A stretch of 64,000 nt of DNA from Xestospongia bergquistia (Eukaryota > Porifera > Demospongiae > Haplosclerida > Petrosiidae). The translations under genes were made by a program, and so were the position numbers. Positions 12,657 to 25,600 of the stretch are shown here, piece after piece. The DNA is taken from assembly GCA_963965975.1 (NCBI GenBank), contig OZ014421.1, positions 2,283,001-2,347,000 on the forward strand, written 5' to 3'. Numbering within the stretch: position 1 is the stretch's first letter; each line of letters starts with the position of its first letter. Below the pieces are notes generated by a model. That model did not search any database and had not been told where the DNA came from. It saw nothing but the letters and a program-made list of their open reading frames with translations.

Positions 12657-15600
12657 ATGGCTACAACTAGTCCAGGTATGACTGTATATTATAATCAGTT
12701 ATCTATTATTGTATGTACATACTATATCCTACAGACTATTATGTACCTGCAAAGAGGTACAGTCACTCCACACATATAGTAGGTGACTACCTCTACATGT
12801 GGGGTGGTCATATAGATGGTCTTTCTATGGTACATGATAATGAAATCAAACAGAGGATGACCTCTGTTATTGAGTTATTTCACTTACCATCTGGTATGTG
12901 GGAACAACAACCTACCAATGGGAAACCTCCACTGGGTATCTTGGGCCATGCATCTACTGTTATTGGTAACAGGATCTATTACTTTGGAGGGTACTGCAGT
13001 CATGACAAGTGTCGTCATAATAGTCTTAACTCATTGACAACTGACTCACTAACATGGAATGAACTGTTTCCTACAAACTCAAGTATGGGTCCGATGATGA
13101 AGTCATGCAGTGGAATGATACCTCTTAAATTCAATGAAGAAGATTACCTACTGGTAGTTGGTGGCATTGGTCTACGTCCAGTCTTTCTACAACCTGGTGC
13201 TCGATATAGTAATAAAGGAATAACTGGTGGCTATGTTCGAACAAATGAACACCACTACTATCAGTTATCCACTGGTAAAGAGATAAATATATCAGATTAT
13301 CAAAACGATATACATTAAATAAACACAATTATATTGCTTTTTAGGTAATTGGATTGTACCAGATATAACTGGGAAAGGCCCACCTCCTTGTAGTATCTTC
13401 ACTCTTGCATCAGTACCTAACAACAGAGCTGTGTTATTTGGTTGTGCAACTCCTAATGGTCCTGATAACACAGTGTATATTGTACATTGTATTAAGACTG
13501 CAGTAGTAAGTATAATATGTAATAATTTGATGTATTTTTACTATATAATATCATGGGCTAATTAATTTTAATGTATTGATATTGTTGAACAAAATGAAGT
13601 TAAAATGGAATGCGCGTGTACTAGAAAATGTTTACTGATGACTTAATGATCATACAGTTAGTTACTGTAGTCAACCTAGATGGTATGGACTAAATGTTTT
13701 TAGTCAACTACATGTTTGGTTGGTGTTAGTATTAGTAGTAACAGTCGTAACAATTTTAGATTTACTGATTTTTGTATTAGCATAACAGTGAATATTGTTA
13801 GATATTCTAATTAAAATTAGTGGAGTTTGAACATATTGTAGAACAATGTGTGGCATTGTCTGCATGCATGTAAATGTGCTAACCACGTGTCAAACTTGTG
13901 GTAACCAATGTAAACCAAACATTAATTGTTATTATAACTAATGTAATATGTTACACTCAAAGGTGATAATAAGTGTGCTTACATGTTGTGAACTACAAAT
14001 GAGTATTTTCTCATTATATCCACCAAACGCTAAATGGTGAAGTGATTCATAGGTTAATGCCAGTTAATCCACAAGTTATAAATGTGAACAGTTTATCACT
14101 GTCAGTTGAATAAATATTTTATTGATCATTTTTTGGCATTTTTGTTAACATTTCATATTTTTAGCTTAAATAACACCTACATAATACTGTCAGTTTGTAG
14201 AATATTTTATGAACATAAGAGCTCTGTACACTAGAATACTGATCAGGCACAAACCAATTTGTTAAAATACCAGACAAACAATGGTTACTCACAATGCAGT
14301 CTATCATAGTATGTAGTTTAACCTTATTGTATGCCAGTGAAGTTGACACTGCTCTCAAGTGTAATGTCTTCCAACAATTACCTAATATTATGTTTTCTAT
14401 AATTATAAAAAGATTGTTAGCTTTGCTACCAGTGCCCCCAAATTTAATTTTTAAATAGTAAGCTAAAAAACTGATGTGCTTTGAGAAATTCGCATAAATA
14501 GTTGATCTTAACACCATGCAGGTAATTCTAAAAAACCAACAACTGCAACTTTACTTGAAACTCCTGTCAAACCTTGAAATATAATTTACTAGCTAATATA
14601 CAGAGCTTTGTTGTTATAGCAGGAAGTATCAGAGTAATTCTAGAATCTTTATTTATTGGTATTGTGTATGAAAAGGATGCCTTTCATAATAAGATACCCT
14701 CTAATTGTAAGTGTTCTGTTCTTGATTGATATTGATATAGACATTACAGCTAATATTCAAAGAAATTTACCTAATTTATTAAAAATATACATAATATTAT
14801 TAATCAAATTACTAGTCATTAGCCATTAATAATGCTAACCTGATTTTTATTTATCTAGCACTGGCAGAAGTATCATCAACCTGTTTTAAAACCAATGAAC
14901 TGGCCTCAGGGTAGATTGTGTCATGCTGCTGTTATGATCAGTGATGTGCATATCATGGTGGTGGGTGGACATGACAAAAACTTTTGTAACATTTCTGATT
15001 GTTGGTTGTTTAACATTTATACGACAACATGGACAAAGGTTAGCTCATTTGTTTTGAAACCTAAACCTTACACAATTACAAGGTGACTTAGTCTCTATGA
15101 TCTAGCAATAATATATATAGACTATACATACACTTAGAGTTTGTATGTTAATATTTTAAAGTCTTGTTTTAGGTCAAATGTATATAGTTCATACACATCT
15201 ACCACTAGTGTTACATATAAAATGCGAGTTATAATCAGATAATGCACTATATTCCATTTTATATAGCTCACACTATCACAGTTAGTGACTTGGCACTCCC
15301 TCTCAGTATGGAATATATCACCTAACACAGTATGGGTAATTAAATTTGGTGGATATAGACACCAGAATAAACTCAATGATACTACTATTATAGAGCTCAG
15401 TAAGTTCTGTCCATGAACTTTTGCAAGATAACAAGTGCATATTCAATATTATCACAGTGTCATATAGAAACAAGACATAGTAGATGTTTGTGTTAGAAAT
15501 TAGTCTCATAAATCATTACTATTGAAACATACTAATCTCTCACTGTAGTATATGATAATAACCAATGGTCTGTAGGAGATGTAATAACTTCAACTGAAGA

Positions 15601-16882
15601 ATATCAAATCAAGCTACTACAGAAGAGACAAGAGATATCTGTACAACATTCTGGGAGACATGAGCAATCTCAAATTAGTGCACAGTCTGGTGTAGCTTTT
15701 CAGCATTCTTTTTTAGTACATGAACAGTTGCAAGAGAAGAACAGAGAAATCCAACGCTTAACACTACAACTTGAGGCTACAAGCAAAGAGCTACAAGATA
15801 CAAAACAACAGCAGATAGATGTTACAAGTGCCCTTCAGGAAGATCTTCAGGCAAATGAAAGACAAGTACAACAATTACTTCAAGAACTTGAAGAGAAACA
15901 AGAAACAGAAACTAAACTCAAACGTGAAAATGAAAATAAAGAAAGATTACTTGAACAACTGCTACAGGAGCAGGAAGGGAGGGAACGACAACAGCTACAA
16001 GATGGTCAAAATATAGTGCTTCATCAAGAGCTCCAGCAGTTGACCACTGCTCTTCAACAAGCACAGAAAGCTAATACCACTCTTCAAAAACAAGGCCAAC
16101 AGTTACAAGATCAGGCTCATTGGGTAGTGACAAGGAAAGAAATAAAGATGACTATGGAAAGTCTTGGTAAAGGAGGTTGGGGAGAAGTCAAGGTGGCTAA
16201 ATTTCGTGGCCTTAGAGTAGCTGCCAAATGTCTTCATGAAATTATCCTATCACCATACAATATATCAGTTTTTTCGCGAGAAATGGACATTGCTGCTCGA
16301 GTACGTCATCCAAATCTCCTTCAATTCATAGGAGCCACTAAAGAGGGTACTCCTATCATCCTTTCAGAACTTATGCCAACTAGCCTTCGTAAAGAAATTG
16401 AGAAATCTACACTAACACGTCTTCAAATTATAAGGATTGCCCAAGATGTATCTGCTGCTCTAAACTATCTTCATCTCTGGCAACCAGACCCAATACTACA
16501 TCGTGATGTTAGTAGTCCTAATGTCCTCCTAGAACCATATGGTCTTGACATATGGAAGACTAAACTGTCTGATTATGGTTCAGCTAATCTTGTTCAAAGT
16601 ATCTCAGCTAACAGTGTGGCTCCAGGTAATCCTTTCTATTCTGCACCAGAAGCACAATTTCCAGACCAACATTCTCCAGCAATGGATGTCTTTAGTTTTG
16701 GTGTCCTACTTACAGAGATGATCCTTTGTCAACCTCCTGCTTCTAAAACAGCAGATAAAATGACTCAATCAGAGACTATCCAGTGGCCAGCTATGAAAAA
16801 TCTTGTTCAAAGTTGTATCTCCCGTGAGAGTCAACCTCGCCCATCTATTGCTCAAGTACTTATTGAACTTGATAATATGTAG
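12657..16882 (+). CDS. Kelch-coiled-coil-protein kinase gene, copy 3 (complete)
   Basis: Six predicted exons: 12657-12675, 12735-13274, 13345-13505, 14859-15038, 15267-15399, 15549-16882; total 789 codons including stop (788 aa). Exons 1-5 have exactly the lengths of copy 2; the last is 3 bases longer. N-terminus MATTSPDYYVP. The propeller, coiled coil and kinase follow as in copy 2, with GKGGWGEV, VAAK, HRDVSSPN, SDYG and SAPEA intact. This is the most divergent of the three kinases: it has TRKEIKMTMESL before the Gly loop, GATKEGTPI instead of GASRVGSPI, and TLTRLQ instead of PLTHPQ. The coil also differs (EDLQANERQ, QLQDQAHW). No stop or frameshift seen. Function as for copy 2; partner and substrate unknown. 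Confidence 0.88.
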
Positions 16883-17217
16883 TTTAACAATAATAATAAT
16901 ACTTGTACTAAGTAGTTTTTTTAGTTATTCTCTTATAATGTGCTATGACTATTATATTATTAACATTATTATATTCCTGTTGTGCTATTACTAATGCGTT
17001 GATTGCTAAGTGTTGAGTGTATTTCCATATATGGATATTATGAATATAATTAGTACAAGTTCATTTGATAATTTTATAACAACAACGTAATATATATATA
17101 TATATATAATGATCATTAAAATATTTCCCATCTCTTTCTTGTAATATCAAGATCCAATAACTAGTGTCTTCAATCAGAAGTGAACACTTACCATAGAAAA
17201 TAGGAGTTAGCATGTGC

Positions 17218-17252
<35 letters not shown>

Positions 17253-17525
17253 GATACTACAGTCCTTGTTGTCTTCACATCAGACTAAGTCATTATATTG
17301 GTAAACATAACATTGGTTAATTATATTAATAATAAATTTAATTATAATACTATCTCTTTTATCATTTTTCAATACTAGTACAATCCACTATTGACTGTTG
17401 AGGAATCTTTATTGATCTGTGATTCAAATTCTATAGCAAGCTCTATTAATTAATAACTAGTATACTGTTAGATCAATAATATCCTAAATAGGGTAGATAC
17501 CAAATGCTACTGTTAATGAGTATAC
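16883..17525. other. 3' flank of copy 3 with AT-rich microsatellites
   Basis: Up to about 17480 it matches the downstream flank of the other copies; that homology then stops, marking the right edge of this part of the cluster. Contains (TA)n near 17092-17107 and (AAT)n at about 17218-17251. No gene seen. Confidence 0.6.
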
Positions 17526-17542
17526 ATAATATATCACTCCAG

Positions 17543-17745
17543 TCAATATGGTATTACTATGATTGTTCCAGAAGGAGCAGTAGACACAAACGCTAACATA
17601 TGGATTGGAGTCAATTTTTTCAATGATAAATTCAAGTTTAAAGATGATTTTATCTCGGTGTCTCCTATTGTGTGGGTATACATAAAACCATACAACACAC
17701 TTATATATACACAACCATCCAGACCACTTAGGGGTCCTGACCACA
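17543..17745 (+). pseudogene. ZU5-domain exon fragment
   Basis: After an AG at 17541-17542 the plus frame reads QYGITMIVPEGAVDTN, then IWIGVNF, and later VSPIVWVYIKP. This is the characteristic start and middle of a ZU5 domain (P-E-G-A-V and V-S-P-I-V), found in ankyrins, UNC5/PIDD proteins and many sponge and cnidarian death-domain proteins. Only about 65 of the usual ~100 residues are present; the frame runs to TAA at about 17771 with no good donor, and no further ZU5 or death-domain exon was seen nearby. It may be a stranded exon or gene relic. ZU5 identity is fairly secure, functional status is not. Confidence 0.55.
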
Positions 17746-18584
17746 AAAGATATAATGATACTCATAATATATAATACAGTACATTCCTCTCTCTTTAAGT
17801 TTTCAGTTAGTAATATCTGTCGAGAGGTCGACTGACTCGAATAGACCTTTGTACCGATCCTCTTGATTGGGAGCCCTCTGGCACCTCCAAGGGTAGGTCA
17901 CATGAAGTTGTAGACGACTTGTTGTATGGGTTAATAAATCCTGTGCTTGACACAATTTGACTTTGCATATGATCAATATGTCTCTTTACCATTACCATAC
18001 CATTTGATATTTTCACTAAATAATTTACTAAATGTTAAACAAAAGAATATAGTAATAGAAAAATAATAATTATGAAAACAAGAAAGATAATATATTTGTT
18101 CTAATATGAAAAAGGTTATATAATATATTATATAATAAATATACTTTCATATACTGCATGTACATAATACATATAATATAAGTCTAATATAAGTAGGTGG
18201 GATTTCATTGACTGAGGGGGAGTAGCAATACATGTGACCTGATGAAATTAATTATTTACAAGTAAATGATCAAAGTGGGAGAAGTCATATAAAAAGGGGT
18301 GTGGCCTGATTGGGGATGTCATGTATATCAGAATCTTGAGAGCATTCAGTTGAGACACTCAGAGGAGTATGGGTGTGGTCTTGTAGGGAAGGGATAGGAT
18401 ATAAGGAGAGTGAAGGTGATGGGGAAAGAGAGGGAGATGGTGATTTGGATAGGGAGGGAGAGGGAATAGAAGAGAGTAAAATAAGTAAGTCACACTAAAT
18501 ACTACAAAATTGTTAGACACAATCATTGGACATTTATATAGATGTACATAATGACTAAATAATACATTATACATGTATACTTAC
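17746..18584. other. Non-coding stretch
   Basis: AT-rich sequence with a purine-rich run near 18360-18480 (GGGAGAGGG-type). Translated products here are low complexity. No gene, RNA or element recognised. Confidence 0.4.
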
Positions 18585-19453
18585 TGATAAAAGGTCTTGA
18601 CTCTTGAACATCTTGACTCATTCTAGGTAAAATATCTATCCATGATCTTGAAGGAACAACTTTGAAATGTTTGTGTAAAATGGGTGTTTCAGGTGACCAT
18701 TCTTTAAATGAAGGAGTACCTATTGTACTAGAGAGGAGAGAGAGAGATCAAGTAAGTCAGGAATAAACTCTTACTAATAAATGTCTATATTACTTTGTTA
18801 GAATGAATAATATTTGATATTAAAGATCTGGTAATCTGATAAACATTTGCTAGTGTGATTTTACTTAAGAATCATCAACTCCAATAGAATATCATACAAC
18901 AACAGTTCATATAACACAGTCATTTCCTATAACCAGATACTGAGAACTGATAATATGACACTTCAGTATTTCCTACTTTACAATATTGTCACAACAGTTA
19001 TAGCTACATACTACTACAAGGGTTGGGTGAAGGTTATGTATGTCAGTGACTAAGGTGAGGTGTTTGTGGTAATCCACCTAACAACATCTGGATGTCAAGT
19101 TAACTTTGGTCAATATGTGTGTGTAAGTGATCACACACACACATCCATCCATTGAGTTGTCAATGTTATAATTTGTTACTTACCAAAATATCAAGTTGTG
19201 CTATTCTCCATTTCTTTTTGAAGCAAAAAGTGGTCTATATAAAGAAATAAAAAATGATATCTCAGTTAATACTTACAATTTAGTATGCTAGACGCTTCTC
19301 TCTAAAGTCTGATACAACTATCTTCTATAAGTTATATCATACATTTTACTAATTGTTCTTTAAAAGAATGGACAGTTACTTACAATGACACATCTCACCA
19401 AAGAAGTAACAGTAAAGAGCTAGTTTATGTCATAAAGTGTTTAGTAGTGCTTA

Positions 19454-19564
<111 letters not shown>

Positions 19565-21000
19565 CTAAAGAGAGAAAGATAGAATTAAACAATAGCTAGC
19601 TATATCAACAGCAGTGTACCAGTACAAGTAGGAGTTAGTCCTACCAGGAATTCATCATTATAACAAGTAGTAGTAAATTAACCACAAATAGTAGCTATTA
19701 TACAGTGACCTTGACACAGAAACCTTCAAGAAAAATCCCCAGAGCTTAAACACTTCTAACAATCAACAACCACAAGACTAAATACAATTAACATCTAATA
19801 CATGTAGATTTCACAACTGCTGCAGTTTAATAGACAACCTATCAAGCAATATCACAAAGTATTTCACTCTCATAGCCATAACTAGTGAGTCTAATATTAG
19901 TTATGATAACATCATGACAGTCCAACCTATATCCCTTTATGTGACTAACCAGACAATGAACATCAAATATACTGAGTGCCTGAGGGTTTTCTGATGAACA
20001 GATTGTGTGCATATTAGTACTACATAACATTATAAACTCAACTTCTTCTTTTTTAAACATTTCTATTGATTTATTCTATTATAAAAACTAAATATTGATT
20101 AACACAATGTATTTTATTCCATCTTTAACTAATACATTATTTATTACTTAATAATGTAACCAATATTCTTTATTTTCTATTTAATGAGTATACACATTTT
20201 TTCTTAAAACAAGTAATCTCTTAATAATTAATAAGTCATTAGTCATACTTGGTACATGTTGAAATCTGATATAATATATAAATGTTGATAGAGCAATAAG
20301 TGAAGTTATAGTCATGGTGTTATTGACTTAAATTATTCATCAGTAAGCTGAAATCATGTGTAGAACACAGCTTTAGTAAGATGATTAAAGGGAATCCTGA
20401 TTATAATGATTGTACCTATATACACAAGTTATAGTTGATGTTATTAATTATTCCATAGTAATACAATTGAGATATCAGTTATTATTACTACCTCCCTTTC
20501 TAAGGTCTTCTTCTAACTATTAGTACTTATTCAAACTGACAGTTGCTACCTAGCCACAAAACTCATTAGTCCTGTTTGAGATAGATCTGTGGCTGACAGT
20601 TTTAACAGGTCAACTAATATACTGACAACAATTAAGAAAAAGAGAGATTGATAGAAGGTCATCATAACAACTAATAATAACTTACTACAAAATCTAGATC
20701 TATAGATATTGGATTTATAATTACTAACAATAGAATATTTGTTCAATATATTTAATTATATTATTATCACATTATTATATATTAAAGACACCTCTATACC
20801 AGAACAATTTCCAAAGGCTTCAAGCATCTAGATCTCATTGTGTCCGAAAGACATTTATTTCATATATATTACTTTTAAAGACTGCAGTGTTACAGTACTT
20901 CATTAATAAAGTGAACTATCTTAACATTGCTCACTATCAATGAGATACGTACATGTGTGTCTGTGTAATAATACTGGAATGCTTTGTCAATACTAAGTAG

Positions 21001-21020
21001 ACACACACACACACACACAG
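21001..21020. repeat. (CA)n microsatellite
   Basis: Ten CA-type dinucleotides in an intron of the CDK4/6-like pseudogene. Confidence 0.9.
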
Positions 21021-22027
21021 GGTATACTTGTATATATGATAGCTAACCTGTGTTGATAACATGATATTGTCATCAATTGCTCTAGAGAGACTAAAATCAG
21101 CAATTTTGAAAACACCTCTACTGACGAGAATATTTTATGGCTTCAAGTCACAACAGATAATGTCATTAGAATGAATCATTTAACTCCAACAAGTATCTGA
21201 TGTAATAAATAGTTCTAAAGAGAGAATAAAATACTGATATATATAAAAGATAGCTACTCATAATAATAGTTTAATCACCCTTTACCCCTGCTTTTATTTA
21301 CTTTAATTGTTTGTTCACCTAGTCATCTAGTTTATGAGTGTCTAATATAGCTATGTAAGTCTTCATCCATATATTAAAATACTAAATGTACTATGCGCAC
21401 CAGACACAGTGTATCTAATACTAGAAGTAAAATGAAGCAATCTGATTGGTCAACACGATACAAGTCAATTATACACCTTGGTCTCATTAGCTATGTGTAC
21501 AACCATCAGTGTATAAATCACATATCTACTCAACCTCAGTATATAATCTATACATATACTACTAGAATATGTGAACATTATAATATAACAGTATGACAAT
21601 AACAATAATGTACATATTAATGAAATCAATCAAAGGACATGATGTATGTAACTTTAACAAATGAAATATAAATCATCAATTACTTTAAAGACTTGTTTAT
21701 TATTAGAGATTATTGTAAACTTGTAATAAAAAAAAAAAATTGTTATTAACAAGACATAATAGACTCCAGGGTTTATAACATTTGATATAGTAGAACAAAT
21801 AGTCAAGTAATTTTTGAATTTGCACTTACTCTAATCAACTGATTGAGGAATGCAATTAATACCAATTGAAATAGGGGTGTGGTTAAAACAGAAACCACAT
21901 GGAAGACAATTAAACATAATCCTACATTATTAAATTAAAAACTAAAGCAAACATAGGTAGGGAGAACAAGACAAATACACATGATAAGCTGGTTAGTATC
22001 ATATCAAGTTTATCATATTATTAAAGG

Positions 22028-22433
22028 CAGACCTGCCAACCTCTGAAAGTCCCAATGCGTGAGATGTGCTGCTGAGCAACAACTTCACCTCAAAGGCGTG
22101 TGGAACTAGTTATAATACTTAATAATTAGATCTATATGGGTGGAGTCTGTATTTATTATTATGATGAAGGCCCTGTGCTCGGCCCTACATGAGATTTGTT
22201 GTAGGTCATGGTGGCAGTTTTAGCTTTATTCAGTATCCCTTTGACTGGGTCAAATTTGTGGCATGGCTCAGGATTTGCCAGTTTAACTTGGATTATGCTT
22301 GAAAGTGTGCCGTCAAATTTAAGCTTCTTTTTGCTTCTTTGAGGCGTGAGATTGAAGAAAGTAAGCGTGACAGCGTGAGAAGAACCTTCAATGCGTGAGT
22401 CTCACACCAAATGCATGAGAGTTGGCAGGTCTG
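22028..22433. mobile_element. hAT-like MITE with CAGACCTGCCAAC ends
   Basis: A 406-bp element with terminal inverted repeats CAGACCTGCCAAC(C)TCT / AGAGTTGGCAGGTCTG, flanked by the direct repeat TTAAAGG at 22021-22027 and 22434-22440. Sub-terminal GCGTGAG motifs recur near both ends. No transposase ORF. Starting CAG and a 7-8 bp target duplication are typical of non-autonomous hAT elements (established knowledge). It lies between the possible first exon and the catalytic exon of the CDK-like pseudogene. Confidence 0.82.
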
Positions 22434-22868
22434 TTAAAGGTCATATTTAGAGTACCAGTAACAGATACTGTACTTTAATGGAAAATTAATACTCTATAGT
22501 CAACACAAAATTATTATGCTTTAAACATTTGAACAAAAATAGATTTGATAAATAAAATTCAGTTATATTTGATTTAGACCCCAAAAACTGCCAGCTCTAT
22601 TCATTATGTATTAAACTGATCCACACCATTTAAACTATTAAGATTAACTATAGACAGCCAAATATGAAATATTGACTACCTAAGTTATATAGCAGTGTTA
22701 ACATAGTTCAATTACCTCAATTAACTTCACTCTAACATCATTGCCTATAACTTGACATATATACCATATGGTTCTCGTAATATCTATTAACAATACACAA
22801 TAACACATAACAAAGAATTATACTAATAAACATACTAGGTCATAGTCATCTGCTGGACCAACAGCCAT

Positions 22869-24257
22869 TTTCCACGTGTATTACCACGCCCACTAAAAAT
22901 AATGAGCTCCACCTTTTAATACCTTTATAAGCCCAATACAAACTTACCAGATTGATCTGTTCTCCCTCAGTGACATTGTCAAGATGAGTGATATCTACAT
23001 GAAATGAAAGTAAGTAAAGTTTCTAACTGCTGTTGTCAAATTACCTAGTTTAGTCCTTTGTATTGTAATATTACATATAATATTATAAAATTAAAGTAAA
23101 GTAAGTCACATTATCAAAAGTATAATATATCTATTTACATATCAAAATAAGACATAACTTTTAGGAAGTTAATAGTTATTTCATTATTAACGTTGATAAA
23201 ATCATTTGTATTGACTTTCAACATACACATTATTTTTAAGTTACACATATTCATAATTCATGTTATATATTAACATATTAACATTCAAACATACAATTAT
23301 ACTATTATAATTTATATAGTTGCTTTGGTCACTAAACCATACATGATACTGAGGTAAAAATTTACTGTAAAGGTACCTTTTGGACTATATCTGACATAAT
23401 AGAGATTATACAAATAATAGTGTTCTCATGATATTCCACAGACTAGAATAGAATAGCCATGCATGTACTGGGCTAGTAGTAGATTCCTAAGCATTCCTTA
23501 TAGCATTTGTAGTAGAAATGGTAGCTGGTTATTTTTTTGGTAGTAAAAGATGTTTGTCATGCTCATCAATCTACTCATTCTACTTGTGTTAGTAGTTCTT
23601 TCTATTACAGAGGACATTAACGAAAAATGAGCAAATTTAAAATTGGCATAATTTTAATTTACAGTTTAATTAAAAAGCACCAAGTTAATGAAGTGTGGGT
23701 GGTATTATTGTAGGCAGTACTGTGATGTTGCCATGTGAAATAACGTGACAACAAACTCAATGTAATATAGTGACTAATGGATTCTCAAGAGATAGCTAGT
23801 TGTGTATGAGATCATTATATTTATAAAAGCCTTTAGACACCCATACTTGATGAAGAGTTATAATGTACAATTAAGGAGAATAACAGTTTAACAATCTTGT
23901 TAGTCTGTTTTATTTCTTTAGATGATAAAGATGCACACCTCTTTTACCAGGTGTGGCAACTCTTTGCAGGCTTTGAAGAAATATTTCAGTAACGCCATTT
24001 TTCCTTTAATACTATACAGAGAATCATGTCCAGAAACATGACACAATAATTATTATTGACATTTTTTTATTTGATGTTCTTATTGCTGACCATTAACATA
24101 CCAATTCAAATTTGCTGCCAATAAAACCTGCTATATTGTAGTATTACAATTTAAAGTGAGATAACATATGATTGTTATAATAAAATTTATATTATTTAAC
24201 AAATGCCATTCTTTGTATTGTTGTCCTTTAGAATATAGGCCATTTACAACAGAGAAA
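22869..24257. other. Non-coding region between CDK pseudogene and next candidate exon
   Basis: AT-rich. Bases about 23265-23480 (GCTTTGGTCACTAAACCATA and flanks) recur at 51600-51697 plus 53009-53140, so this is an interspersed repeat. Otherwise nothing recognised. Confidence 0.5.
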
Positions 24258-24457
24258 ATGGATCCAACATACCTGGTATGACAGCATAACTGGACCTAGA
24301 GTCTCTATGACAGTAACATTCATAATTATATACAGATATTTCATGTAACTTGAACTTCATTAAGAACAGGATATCAGTTCACATTCTTTGTTCAATATTT
24401 TCTTCTAGTTTGGTCAGTTGGGTGGGTCACGGAAGTACAAGCTAACCAGGAAATCAG
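24258..24457 (+). CDS. Candidate two-exon 5' end of an unrecognised gene
   Basis: ATG at 24258 opens a short exon (MDPTYL, 24258-24275) followed by GTATGA. A second candidate exon at 24409-24457, after TTCTTCTAG, joins in frame (FGQLGGSRKYKLTRKS) and ends at a possible donor. No convincing third exon was found before the pyrimidine-rich region downstream. It could be the start of a gene whose remainder is lost or too diverged to see, or chance. No domain recognised. Confidence 0.25.
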
Positions 24458-24832
24458 GTTGATACAATAGGTTGAAAAGATTACATAGTATTTTTAGCTA
24501 TTGACTGATCAAAAACCATCACTGTAATTGGCTTTAACTCTAATCGTTTGTTTCAGTCAATATGTTTTTGTCATTATATTACAAAGATGAAGCCGTTATA
24601 CTGGTTGTTAACAATATTGGAGCTCAACTAGATGATTTTTAATTAATTGTTAATTAACTCAATTAAAAATCAATTAATATTGGTCACCCGTGGTGAGGTT
24701 TCCCGCCAAATTGTCACGAGCTTGTGCTTTGTGTTTGTAAAATGAAGTATGACTGAGATGTCTTGAAACTATTAAAAGACTCCATTTTGTAAGCTTATAT
24801 TAGTACACAGACCCCCGTGGGTCTTCGTCGCT

Positions 24833-24896
24833 ACGACTCGTCTCTTCGTTCGCCACTTCGACCCTCTTCACGACTCGTCTCTTCGTTCGCCACTTC
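24833..24896. repeat. Direct repeat in pyrimidine-rich, CpG-containing tract
   Basis: The 27-base motif starting ACGACTCGTCTCTTCGTTCG occurs at 24833-24859 and 24870-24896, period 37. It starts a strongly C/T-rich stretch (24830-25560) unlike the surrounding AT-rich DNA. Just upstream, GACCCCCGTGGGTC at about 24820 forms a small hairpin. Confidence 0.75.
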
Positions 24897-25330
24897 ACGT
24901 TGGATCGCTTCTCTTGGCTGGATCATCCTTTTATTTAGTTATGTTCATCATTTTCATTTTCTTTTCTGTTCTTTTTGATTTAATTATTATTTCATTTTCT
25001 TTTTTTCTTTTTTTGTATCGATCAGTTTGCTAATTGCTTCTCTCTTCGTTTCTACAGGACTCAATTTGGAAGTCACCACGATTTGTCCGATGTTCTCTGA
25101 TGTTTCTGACTGTTCTCTAATCTTTTGGACTGTTCTCTGGTGTTTTGACTGTTCTCTAATGTTTTGACTGTTCTCAGTTCTCTGGATGTAAAAGATGAGT
25201 CGCTCTCCTGCCTGGTCTCTTCTGTCTTCTTCCTTCAAGCCTTCTTTCCTCTTCTTTTATTTTATTTTATTTTATTTTGGGCTATTCAGCCTATACATTA
25301 TACACACACTCATACAAACTCTATTAATCA

Positions 25331-25403
25331 TCTTCCCCCTGCCGCCTGGCGGCCTAAAAAAATTTTAAAAAATATCCTAGGCCGCCAGGTGGCGGGGGGA
25401 AGC
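25331..25403. other. GC-rich inverted repeat (hairpin)
   Basis: TCTTCCCCCTGCCGCCTGGC.. (25331-25356) pairs with the complementary stretch ..TAGGCCGCCAGGTGGCGGGG.. (25377-25403) across an A/T loop of about 20 bases. The GC-rich stem is striking in this AT-rich genome. It may be a very short fold-back element or a structured RNA; a lone T run after the stem, as in a bacterial terminator, is absent. Confidence 0.75.
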
Positions 25404-25577
25404 TCTGATCTTCTAGGGTGCGTGTGTGTGCTGTGTGTGTGTGTAGATTGTTGGCCCTTTTTCACTTCCTCTGTCTCTCTTCTATCTTTTGTCCTTTCAT
25501 TGTCACCTTCAGTTCATAACTACTCTCTTTTTCTTTCCCTGCAGGAGCAGCACTGGTGAAAAAGGTGAGCTGTCTCT

Positions 25578-25600
25578 CCATCCATCCATCCATCCATCCA
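25578..25600. repeat. (CATC)n microsatellite
   Basis: About six CATC units. The two overlapping open frames here are low-complexity and not taken as genes. Confidence 0.85.

Noticed and set aside
17484-18016. Minus-strand frames opposite the ZU5 fragment
   Set aside because: Antisense shadows of the ZU5 exon and of nearby low-complexity DNA.
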